Notes under the pieces: generated by a model
Told to the model about the DNA's origin: nothing
The model's input: the letters and a program-made list of their open reading frames with translations, nothing else
Databases searched by the model: none
Part shown: positions 18,214 through 26,552 of the stretch, in pieces
Layout: each line of letters opens with the position of its first letter
How positions within the stretch are numbered: the first letter of the stretch is position 1
NCBI GenBank assembly: GCA_965213935.1
Contig: CBDCAO010000012.1
Location: 1,984,001-2,048,000, forward strand
DNA length: 64,000 nt
DNA from: Bin52 sp965213935
GTDB taxonomy: Bacteria > Pseudomonadota > Alphaproteobacteria > Thalassobaculales > Thalassobaculaceae
Direction of reading: 5' to 3'
Position numbers and translations under genes: made by a program

Positions 18214-20128
18214 GTGCGCCAGGCTAACTGGTGGAATGCAGCCGGGTGAAAGTCCTGGCAGGAAGAGAGGTCAACCAACCACTTCCTCCGTGAACCATGC
18301 GCCGGTCGCCGTGAGGCGGCAGGCGAAGCGTTGGGGAGCGGCAGGCGTGGGCCGGGCCATTGAGCCACGAGATCTTATGAAACCGGAGTGCCGAGGCTGT
18401 CAACTTGGCTGAAGGCAACACTCTTCCGAGCCGTTTTGGTGAGGCAAGGAGAGGCTCCGCGGGGTCTGAGAACCATGGCACGCGTCGAAGCAGTCCACCG
18501 GGACCTGGGAGGTCTTTCAATCGCCCCCCTGTCGTAGAGGGGCCGCAGAGGAAAGGAATGACTCCGCAACCCGATGATGAACGATTGGAAGAAGTCAGAT
18601 CCGGCAATAGTACCCGAGAAGGCAGCGAACAAGGGTCCTTCGGGACCTGCGGAGCAGCTGGAGGGAAGGGCCGGACCCAAGGGCAATGTGGATGGCCAAA
18701 GCCCGCGCCGCGCGCAGAAGCGGGGAAGCGGGTCACAGGCGGCTGACCGCATACGACAGGCTGCGAAGAGGAATCCGGAAGAGCGTCTTGTGGCGCTGCT
18801 CCACCATGTGACGGTTGATGTCCTGCACGATGCGTTCCTTTCCCTGAGGAAGGACGCGGCGGCGGGTGTTGACGGCGTGACGTGGCACGCCTACGCGGAC
18901 GGACTGGAAGGCCGACTGGCCGACCTGCACGCCCGTGTACACAGGGGCGCGTACCGGGCGCCTCCGTCCCGGAGGGTGTTCATACCCAAGGAGGACGGGG
19001 GACAACGACCGCTCGGCATTGCGGCGCTGGAGGACAAGGTTCTCCAGCGTGCGGTGACGGATACGATTCTGGTACCGATCTATGAAACGGAGTTCCTCGG
19101 GTTCAGTTACGGCTTCCGGCCGGGGCGCGGGACGCACAATGCGCTCGATGCCGTCACGGTCGGGATAGAACGGCGGAAGGTCAACTGGGTGGTTGACGCC
19201 GATATCCGCGGATTCTTCGACAATCTCGACCGCGACCACCTGGTCCACATGCTCGGGAAACGTATCGGGGATACGCGGGTCATGAGGCTGATCATCAAGT
19301 GGCTCAACGCCGGCGTCATGAAAGGGACCGACTGGACGGACACAGGCAAGGGAACACCGCAGGGGGCGATTGTATCGGCCTGCCTGGCGAACGTTTACCT
19401 GCACCACGTGCTCGACGACTGGTTCCACAACACATGGCGCAAGCGGATGGCTGGAGGCGACACGATCATCGTGCGGTATGCCGATGATTTTGTGTGCGGC
19501 TTCCAGCATCTGGGCGATGCGAAGCGCTTTCTCCGGGACCTTGGGGAGAGGCTGGCCCACTATGGACTTGAACTGCACCCGGACAAGACCCGGCTCATCG
19601 AGTTCGGGCGGTTTGCGAGAGTGAACCGCCGGAAGCGGGGGCAGGGCAAGCCGGAGACGTTCGACTTCCTCGGCATGACGCACTTCTGTGAGCAGACGAG
19701 GAAGGGCGGGTTCAGGGTCGGTCGCAAACCGTCCCGGAAACGGGTACGCCGCACCCTGCGGCGGATCAGGGAGGCGTTACGCATGCGATGGCACGACAAC
19801 CGGCACGAGACGGCCCAGTGGCTTGGGAGAGTGATCAATGGCTGGCTCAACTACTATGCCGTCCCCGGGAGCGGCTGCGACTTGCAGAGGTTCATACACC
19901 AGTGCAAGCGGCTGCTCATGCGTGCCCTTCGGCGACGGTCCCAACGGGATCGCACCACATGGGAGGGTCTCGACCTTCTCATCGCTGCCCACTGGCCCAA
20001 AGCCAGTATCCGCCACCCGTGGCCAGCCCAACGGCTCGTCGTCAAGACCTGAGGGAGGAGCCGGATGCGAACAGCGCACGTCCGGATCTGCGCGGGGGGA
20101 GCGGGGAAACCTGCTTCCCTACCGCGAT
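18214..20128 (+). mobile_element. group II intron
   Basis: The 5' end GTGCGCC at 18214 matches the GUGYG start of bacterial group II introns. It is followed by about 360 bases of structured, non-coding ribozyme sequence before the intron-encoded protein. Behind that ORF, 20058-20091 reads as a near-canonical domain V (GAGCCGGATGCG ... GCGCACGTCCGGAT). The sequence CCCTACCGCGAT just before 20128 looks like domain VI and the 3' splice end. The encoded protein has no endonuclease domain, as in ORFs of several bacterial classes including IIC. Exact ends were judged by eye. Confidence 0.82.
18574..20052 (+). CDS. ltrA: group II intron reverse transcriptase/maturase
   Basis: This 492-residue intron-encoded protein helps the intron fold and splice and copies it into DNA. 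The reverse transcriptase domain shows AAAGVDGVTWHAY, RPLGIAALEDKVLQRAV, FSYGFRPGRGTHNAL, DADIRGFFDNLDRD, GTPQGAIVSACLANVYL and the catalytic RYADDFV near residue 304. The maturase (X) part includes FDFLGMTHF and WLNYYAVPG. It ends without an HNH endonuclease domain. The frame is intact, so this copy may still be active. It lies wholly inside the intron, in sense orientation. Confidence 0.95.
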   Translation: MMNDWKKSDPAIVPEKAANKGPSGPAEQLEGRAGPKGNVDGQSPRRAQKRGSGSQAADRIRQAAKRNPEERLVALLHHVTVDVLHDAFLSLRKDAAAGVDGVTWHAYADGLEGRLADLHARVHRGAYRAPPSRRVFIPKEDGGQRPLGIAALEDKVLQRAVTDTILVPIYETEFLGFSYGFRPGRGTHNALDAVTVGIERRKVNWVVDADIRGFFDNLDRDHLVHMLGKRIGDTRVMRLIIKWLNAGVMKGTDWTDTGKGTPQGAIVSACLANVYLHHVLDDWFHNTWRKRMAGGDTIIVRYADDFVCGFQHLGDAKRFLRDLGERLAHYGLELHPDKTRLIEFGRFARVNRRKRGQGKPETFDFLGMTHFCEQTRKGGFRVGRKPSRKRVRRTLRRIREALRMRWHDNRHETAQWLGRVINGWLNYYAVPGSGCDLQRFIHQCKRLLMRALRRRSQRDRTTWEGLDLLIAAHWPKASIRHPWPAQRLVVKT

Positions 20129-20139
20129 ACAGCGTCATG

Positions 20140-20180
20140 CCGCCTGCGGGACCTGAATCGAAGACCTGCAGGCGGTTTTT
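20140..20180 (+). terminator. hairpin with T-run between intron and tnpB
   Basis: CCGCCTGC (20140-20147) pairs with GCAGGCGG (20168-20175) and is followed by TTTTT. It reads as a Rho-independent terminator. It could equally be the subterminal hairpin of the left end of the tnpB element, since it lies about 60 bases before the tnpB start. Confidence 0.55.
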
Positions 20181-20237
20181 CCTTGCATGTTCCACGTTAT
20201 TTCCTGTATATGTCCCGTATTGTTCGGGAGACACCGC

Positions 20238-21454
20238 ATGCCGTCCGAAACAAGACCCGGGACAAGACCGCAGCGTGCACACCGCCAGGTGACGGACCGT
20301 CTGCTGCCGCAGACGCGGGGCAACTGGCGCCGCCTGGAGCGGGTGCTGGAGAGCCAGCGCCAGCTTTACAACGCCGCCCTGCAGGAGCGGTCGGACGCCT
20401 GGCGTCTGGCGGGCGTCTCGCTCTCCTATATCGACCAGGCGAAGTCCCTGACGGTGTGCCGCCGGGAGATCCCGGAGATGGCGGCCATGCCGGTCACCAT
20501 CCAGCGCGGCACCCTGAAGCGCCTGGATGACGCCTTCCAGGGCTTCTTCCGTCGGGCCAACGCCGGGCAGAAGCCCGGCTCCCCGCGGTTCCGCGGACGG
20601 CGGCGCTTCGACAGCATCTCCATCGTCTCCGGGGTGAGGCTGGAGGCAGGCAGGCTGCGCCTTCCCGGTTTCGGCTGGATGACGGTACGCCGGCGCGGCG
20701 GCACCCCGTATCCGGACGCCCGTGCGGTTTCGGCGGTGCTCAGGCGCGAGGCCGGGCGCTGGTATGCCGTGGTTTGCCATGCGGTTGCTCATCCGCAGCC
20801 GGAGGATAACGGGACAGTGATCGGCATCGACATGAACGCCGGCCAGGTCGCGGCGAGCGACGGACGGCTGTTCCACGCCCCCGACACGCGCCGCCTCGAG
20901 GCGCGGGCGAAGCGCCTGTCGCGGAAACTGGCGCGGCAGAAGCGCGGTTCGGGCCGCCGGGCGCGCACCCGCGCCCGTCTGGCGAAGACGAGACGGCGCC
21001 AGGCCGGCACAAGGCGCGACTGGCACCACCAGGTTCTCGCGCAGGATCGCGGAGGGTGGGCACACCGTCGCGATCGAGGACCTGAAGGTGAAGGCCATGA
21101 CGGCAAGCGCCCGCGGCACGGCGGAAGAGCCGGGCAGCGGGGTGAAGCAGAAGGCCGGGCTCAACCGGGTCGTTCTCGACACCGGCTGGGCCGCCCTGCG
21201 CGCGATGCTGAACGACAAGGCGGGGCGCGTGATCGCGGTCGATCCCCGCCACACCAGCCAGACCTGTGCAGCGTGCGGGCACGTCGACGCCCGATCGCGC
21301 AGGGTTTCACTGCGTGGCCTGCGGCCACGCCGATCATGCGGACGCGAATGCTGCCCGCACCATACGGCGTCGGGGACTGGCGCTGCTGCACGGGGAGGCT
21401 GCCGGGGTGCCGGGCCGTGGAACCGTGAACACACAAGCAAGGATGGCGGCATGA
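20238..21454 (+). pseudogene. tnpB: tnpB, RNA-guided nuclease-type transposon protein, two frameshifts
   Basis: The gene starts MPSETRPGTRPQRAH at 20238 and keeps the helical N-terminal part and the first RuvC Asp (GIDMNAGQVAASDG). At about 21030 the frame shifts; the continuation HTVAIEDLKVKAM supplies the RuvC Glu, followed by the first zinc-finger pair CAACG. A second shift near 21296 leads to FHCVACGHADHADANAARTI, with the second Cys pair and the last RuvC Asp, ending at 21454. All catalytic residues survive but in three frames, so the copy is broken unless the shifts are sequencing errors. No tnpA is present. The same family lies inverted at 17.8-18.2 kb. Confidence 0.85.
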
Positions 21455-21457
21455 GCC

Positions 21458-21607
21458 GACAACCTTATCTATGTAAGTCCCATTGCAAAGGGGACCGCCG
21501 GGGACGCATGCGAAGAGCTTGGCATGCCCTGCGATGTCATCGATCAGGCATGGCTCGGCACCGCATTCCTTCAGCGCGTCCTGACAGGCGCGAAGGTCCT
21601 TGCATGA
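21458..21607 (+). pseudogene. 3' tail of an unidentified truncated gene
   Basis: Directly after the tnpB end, a 49-codon open stretch reads DNLIYVSPIAKGTAGDACEE and continues to ..GAKVLA and a stop at 21605-21607. The composition is that of an ordinary soluble protein and codon use is normal for the region. It has no start of its own, and it begins exactly where the mobile element ends. It is probably the C-terminus of a gene cut by that element. The family was not recognised. Confidence 0.45.
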
Positions 21608-21735
21608 ATGAAGCCGCTGGTGGACGGGCCGCCGTATGCTCGCCTCGAATTTGCCATCGGCACCGCTTTGACGGTATCTATCGGGGAAATCGGCGACCGG
21701 GGAAACCTGAGGTCATTACAGGCGGGAAGGGCGCA

Positions 21736-24168
21736 ATGCCGCAGAACACTGTAGCCTCCGGTGCTTTGGCGTCCCCGACGGCGGATATTGCAAGGCTGAC
21801 AGAGCCTTCCTTCCGGAACGCCCTGCCACATTTCCTGCCGCTCGCGATCTTTCCGCTGATTTTTCTGGCCTTGCTCTATGGCGGCTGGTGGATCGTCGCG
21901 CCGTTCGTTTTCTTCATGCTCGCGGGACCGCTGGACATCGCATTCGGCGACGACGAACGGAACATGGACCCCTTCAAGACACCCGAGAAACGGTTGTTCT
22001 GGCACAATCTGCCAGTCTGGTCCTGGGCCTTCCTCTGGCCGCCGCTTCTCGTGTTCGGACTCTGGCAGATCCTCGTCGCCGGCCAGTTCTCGCTCTGGGA
22101 GTGCATTTTGCTGGCGGTCGTGCTGACGGGCGAGGCGCAAGCGGTCTTCATCGTCGGCCACGAATTGATCCACCGGCGCTCGACATGGGAGCGCCGCCTC
22201 GGCGAGTTCCTGCTCGCGTCGGCCTCCTATCCGCAATACGCCACGGAGCACATCTATATCCATCACGCCATGGTCGGAACGCCGATGGATGTCGGGTCCG
22301 CACCCAAGGGCATGAGCTTCTGGCGGTATTTCCCGAGGGAAGTGGCGAGCAACCTGACGGGCTCGTGGCGCGTCGCCCGCGAGCGGCTGGCGCGCCGCGG
22401 ACTGCCGGTCTGGCACCATGACAACCAGTTCTGGCGCTACGGCCTGGAGACCCTGTTCTGGTACGGGCTGGTGTTCTGGATGGGCGGCCCGTGGGCGGTT
22501 CCGGCTTACGCCGTGCTCTGCCTCGGCACCGTTTTCTCGATGAAAATCAGCAACTACATGCAGCATTACGGCTTACGCCGGGTCCGCCAGCCCAATGGCC
22601 GGTTCGAGAGAGTCCAGCCCCGGCATTCGTGGAACGCCAATTACAAGTTCAGCAACTGGATGTTCTACAACATGCAGCGGCATCCCGATCACCATGCAGC
22701 AGCCAGCCGGCAGTATCCGCTGCTGCAGCAGCACGGCGCCGACGAGTCGCCGCAGCTTCCCGGCAGCTATGCCCAGATGTTCAACCTGGCGGTGCGTCCG
22801 CAGCGCTGGTTCGAGAAGATGGACCCGCTTGTCGACGAATGGCGAGCGCACTTCTATCCCGAAATCGACGACTGGAGCGCCTATGACAGCCCGGTCTCGG
22901 CGGCGCGCCCGGAGGCGTTCGACGCGATCGTCGAGATTTTCGGCGCCGCGCCCCGCCTCGCCGCATGGCTCGAACGCAACCCGGAGCTGCTGGACAACCT
23001 GAAGGACCGGGAGTTCACCGATCTCGACCTGCCGAAAGGCTTCGGACCCGACCCACGATCCGAGGCGGTCGCGCGGCGCGGTCTGACCCGGCTTTACTGG
23101 ACGCGCGAGTTCGACGCCGCCGAAATGAAGGAGCGGCTCGCCGAAATCCCGGTCCAGAACGCAGCCGACACCGCGGAAACCGTGCGCAACTGGTCCAACG
23201 ACAAGGCCTTCCAGGTCGCCATGCACATCCTGCGGGGCAACCTGACTCCGGTCGAGGCGGGTGTTGCGCTGTCCAGCCTTGCCGAAGCCTCGATCTCGAC
23301 GGTGCTTGCCGCGGTCGCAGATGAGTTCGCCGACCGGCGCATCCGGGAAGGCGACAGCGGCGTGGCAGCGGTCCTGGCCGGCGATCTGGCAAGCCGGGAA
23401 GCGACGCCCGGCACGTGTATCGATATCCTGTTCGTCTACGATGGCGGCAGCCCGGCCGGCCATGAGACGCTATGCGGACGTTTCAACGAGGCGCTGGTGG
23501 GGTTGTCGAACGACAGCCTGCTTTTCGCGCCGCCCCCGCACGATCGGCAAGGGAGCGTTGCGCTGCCGCTGTGCGACCTGGAGGACTATTGCAGACGGGC
23601 CCTCTCTTCCAGCGAAGGGCCGGAGCTGGACCGGGTTCGTTGCATATTCGAGACTGGAGAAATCGGGCTCGGCGTCCACGTTCGGGACACCCATAGCCGT
23701 GTTCTGGCCGAATGCGGCGCGGAGGCTGTGCAAGGTGTTGGTTTGCGCGAAGCGTTCGACGCCGTTGCGCCGCCTGGTCCGATGTCGTTCGTGGCAAGGC
23801 CGGGCGGGCTTCGCGATGTCGAGCGCGTCGCCCGGCGCCTCCGGCCCGCCGTGGCCGCCGGCGAGGGTCCGCCGGCCGATATGGCGTCGGTCTTCCGGAA
23901 CGCGGGCGAGGAAACACTCGCCGAAGCGGCGACCCTCTGGCGCAACCTGATGGGGATCCTGCGCCTGGTGGGAGATGACGACTTCGCGCCGGAGGCGGCG
24001 GCGCCGGGCGTCAGAGCCGTCATCGCAAGCGCCTGCGGGGCCGACACTTTCGAGTCATTGGGCTCCCGGGTCGAAGACACGGCGTCTCGCGCCACTGCCG
24101 CTATCGCAGCCCTCGCAGAGACGCAGGCCCGCCCGGCCGGGCATGGCGGCGGTTCCGCCCTGTCCTGA
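21736..24168 (+). CDS. AlkB-type membrane di-iron hydroxylase fused to a GlnE-like nucleotidyltransferase domain
   Basis: This 810-residue fusion has two parts. Residues 1 to about 350 are an integral-membrane alkane-monooxygenase/fatty-acid-desaturase-type protein. It has hydrophobic helices from residue 35 and the iron-binding histidine boxes HELIHRR (142-148), HIYIHH (172-177), QHYG (H277), HSWNANY (H297) and QRHPDHH (H316, H319, H320). The C-terminal part, from about residue 380, resembles half of glutamine synthetase adenylyltransferase. APRLAAWLERNPELLDNL matches the helical lead-in, and TCIDILFVYD (560-569) stands where GlnE has SDLDLIFLYD. The first catalytic Asp is therefore replaced by Cys and the domain looks degenerate. 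ATG 21736 was chosen because everything before it belongs to mobile DNA. It opens the YcaO operon and probably oxidises the peptide product. Confidence 0.85.
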   Translation: MPQNTVASGALASPTADIARLTEPSFRNALPHFLPLAIFPLIFLALLYGGWWIVAPFVFFMLAGPLDIAFGDDERNMDPFKTPEKRLFWHNLPVWSWAFLWPPLLVFGLWQILVAGQFSLWECILLAVVLTGEAQAVFIVGHELIHRRSTWERRLGEFLLASASYPQYATEHIYIHHAMVGTPMDVGSAPKGMSFWRYFPREVASNLTGSWRVARERLARRGLPVWHHDNQFWRYGLETLFWYGLVFWMGGPWAVPAYAVLCLGTVFSMKISNYMQHYGLRRVRQPNGRFERVQPRHSWNANYKFSNWMFYNMQRHPDHHAAASRQYPLLQQHGADESPQLPGSYAQMFNLAVRPQRWFEKMDPLVDEWRAHFYPEIDDWSAYDSPVSAARPEAFDAIVEIFGAAPRLAAWLERNPELLDNLKDREFTDLDLPKGFGPDPRSEAVARRGLTRLYWTREFDAAEMKERLAEIPVQNAADTAETVRNWSNDKAFQVAMHILRGNLTPVEAGVALSSLAEASISTVLAAVADEFADRRIREGDSGVAAVLAGDLASREATPGTCIDILFVYDGGSPAGHETLCGRFNEALVGLSNDSLLFAPPPHDRQGSVALPLCDLEDYCRRALSSSEGPELDRVRCIFETGEIGLGVHVRDTHSRVLAECGAEAVQGVGLREAFDAVAPPGPMSFVARPGGLRDVERVARRLRPAVAAGEGPPADMASVFRNAGEETLAEAATLWRNLMGILRLVGDDDFAPEAAAPGVRAVIASACGADTFESLGSRVEDTASRATAAIAALAETQARPAGHGGGSALS

Positions 24169-24206
24169 GTCCTTTGGTGCAACGAACCGGCTGGCGGATT
24201 GCTACC

Positions 24207-26543
24207 ATGGCTGACAAGGTGACCGGCGCACCACCCTCCGGGGCCGTCCGAGCAGGGATTCTGGCGAAAACCACCCCAGCTGACCGTGGCGCAGTCGAGC
24301 GTCCGGCTCTCACGCCGCATCTGGAGTTCCGAACCATAGGCGAAGGGCAGACGCTGCTGGTTTCCGAGAGCTTCGACACGCTACTGCACGGACAACTCCA
24401 TGGCGACCTGCTGGCCCTGCTCGATGGCGGGCGCCGGCGGGAGGAGATCGTCGAGGCCCTCGCCGGGGATTATTCCGCCGCCGAGGTCGGGAATGCGCTG
24501 ACGGCGCTCGCGAACAGGGGCTATGTCGTTTCCGCCGAGCACTCGATGGAGCACGCCCGCGCAGCCTATTGGACATCGCTCGGCGCCTCGCCGCGCTGGG
24601 CCGAGCAGCGTCTGGCGGCATCGCGGGTGACGGTATCGGGCAGCGACGGCTCTCTGGCCCGGCGCCTGGAAGACATGGGCATTGCGACGGGACCGGAAAA
24701 TCCGAGCCTGGCGGCAATCGTCTGTGCCGACTATCTCGAAGAGCGGCTCGAGGAGGTAAACGGCCGTCACATTGCATCCGGCGTCCCGTGGTTGCCGGTG
24801 CGGCCCAACGGCATGCAACCGCTCTTCGGCCCTGTCTTCCGGCCGGCGGAAGGAGGGCCTTGCTGGGCCTGCCTCGCCTATCGCCAGCGCAGCCACCGGG
24901 AGGTCCACAACTTCCTGCGCAATATGGCGGGCGAAGACATGGCCTTCCGGCCGGGCGCGGCTGAGCCCGCCGTGCTGGACGCGCTCTACGGGCTGATCGC
25001 GGCGGAGACCGCCAAGTGGCTGGTGCTGGAAGAGGCGGCGCCGATTCACGAACGGGTCATTTCGGTGGATACGGGCCGCCTGGCGAGCGCGCACCACCGG
25101 GTCATGCGCCGGCCCCAGTGTCCCGCATGCGGCGACGAGGCTCTCTACAGTCCGGACCGGCCGCCGGCGCCGCTGCAACTGCGAGCGAGCCCCACGACAG
25201 TCGCCAACAGCGGCGGCGCGCGCTCGGTCGCGCCGGAAGAGACGCTGGCGAGATACCGCCATCTGGTGAGCCCCGTCAGCGGGGTCGTCACATGGCTCGC
25301 CCGCACGACGGCGGAAGCCGATTCCTGGCTGCATGTGTACTGGGCGGGCAGCAATCTCGGGCTGAGAAGCCGGAAACTGAGTTCGCTCCGCCGCAGCCTG
25401 CGCAGCAAGAGCGCGGGCAAGGGCAGCACGCGGGCCCAGTCCGAGGCAAGCGCGCTCTGCGAAGCCATCGAGCGTTATTCGGGCGCATTCCACGGCGAAG
25501 AGATCCGGGTTCGGAAACGGTTTTCCGATTTCGACACGGGCGGCGAGGCGGCTGCCATCGATCCGAACGGCGTCCAACTTTTCAGCGAGCGCCAACTGGA
25601 CGACGCGGAAGCGATCAATGCCCGGGGCCATCCCTACAATATCGTGCCGCCACGCCTCGATCCGGATGCCGAAATCGACTGGTCGCCCGTATGGTCGCTG
25701 ACAGAGGAGCGCCACCGCTACCTCCCGACATCGATGCTCTACAGCATGCCCGCCGAACAGCGCAGCGGCATCGACTTCATTGCGGATTCGAACGGCTGCG
25801 CGGCGGGCAACACGCTCGAGGAAGCGGTCCTGCAGGGCTTTTTCGAACTGGCGGAGCGCGATGCCTTCGCCATCTGGTGGTACAACCGAATGGCAGTACC
25901 GGGCGTGGACCTGGAGAGCTTCGGCGACGACTATCTCGCCTCGGCACCGGACTATTACCATCGGCGCGAGCGCGACATGTGGGTCCTCGATGTCACCTCC
26001 GATCTCGGCATTCCCGCCTTCGTCGCCGTCTCGCGGCGTACCGGCGGCGACACGGAAGACATCATCTATGGCGCTGGCGCGCATGCCGATCCCCGCATCG
26101 CGGCCTTGCGCGCGGTGTGCGAGCTGAACCAATGCCTGACCTGGCTGCCGCGACCGGGCGGCGGTTCCGGCCCTGCGATTGACGATCCGCTGGCGCTGTG
26201 GTGGTGGAAGACCGCAAGACTGGCGGACCATCCGTATCTGGCGCCGGCTGCCGGGGCACCATCGCGTTGCAAGGCGGACTACCCCCTTCCCGATACGGCG
26301 GATGCGCGCGACGATGTCGAACGGTGCCGCGCGCTCGTCGAGGCGAGAGGCATGGAATTCCTGGTACTCGACCAGACGAGGCCGGATATCGGCATGCCGG
26401 TCGTGCGGGCGATCGTGCCGGGTCTGCGCCATTTCTGGCAACGCCTGGCGCCGGGGCGGCTTTACGATGTGCCGGTCGAGATGGGCCGGCGCGAAGCGGC
26501 GTTGGAGGAAGGCGAACTCAATCCCGTACCGGTCATTGCCTGA
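24207..26543 (+). CDS. TOMM cyclodehydratase: ThiF-like partner fused to YcaO
   Basis: This 778-residue fusion is the azoline-forming enzyme of the cluster. Residues 1 to about 330 are the ThiF-like leader-binding partner with the zinc cysteines C219, C222, C305 and C308 (PCWACLAY and CPACGD). The YcaO domain follows from about residue 350. It shows the ATP/Mg motifs SEASALCEAIERYSG (S412, E419, E422) and EEAVLQGFFELAERDAF (E538, E550, D552). It uses ATP to phosphorylate the backbone amide and cyclise Cys, Ser or Thr to azolines. The C-terminus is NPVPVIA rather than the usual PxPxP. The ATG at 24207 was preferred over TTG 24174. The next gene starts nine bases after the stop. Confidence 0.9.
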   Translation: MADKVTGAPPSGAVRAGILAKTTPADRGAVERPALTPHLEFRTIGEGQTLLVSESFDTLLHGQLHGDLLALLDGGRRREEIVEALAGDYSAAEVGNALTALANRGYVVSAEHSMEHARAAYWTSLGASPRWAEQRLAASRVTVSGSDGSLARRLEDMGIATGPENPSLAAIVCADYLEERLEEVNGRHIASGVPWLPVRPNGMQPLFGPVFRPAEGGPCWACLAYRQRSHREVHNFLRNMAGEDMAFRPGAAEPAVLDALYGLIAAETAKWLVLEEAAPIHERVISVDTGRLASAHHRVMRRPQCPACGDEALYSPDRPPAPLQLRASPTTVANSGGARSVAPEETLARYRHLVSPVSGVVTWLARTTAEADSWLHVYWAGSNLGLRSRKLSSLRRSLRSKSAGKGSTRAQSEASALCEAIERYSGAFHGEEIRVRKRFSDFDTGGEAAAIDPNGVQLFSERQLDDAEAINARGHPYNIVPPRLDPDAEIDWSPVWSLTEERHRYLPTSMLYSMPAEQRSGIDFIADSNGCAAGNTLEEAVLQGFFELAERDAFAIWWYNRMAVPGVDLESFGDDYLASAPDYYHRRERDMWVLDVTSDLGIPAFVAVSRRTGGDTEDIIYGAGAHADPRIAALRAVCELNQCLTWLPRPGGGSGPAIDDPLALWWWKTARLADHPYLAPAAGAPSRCKADYPLPDTADARDDVERCRALVEARGMEFLVLDQTRPDIGMPVVRAIVPGLRHFWQRLAPGRLYDVPVEMGRREAALEEGELNPVPVIA

Positions 26544-26552
26544 GAGGCGGCC

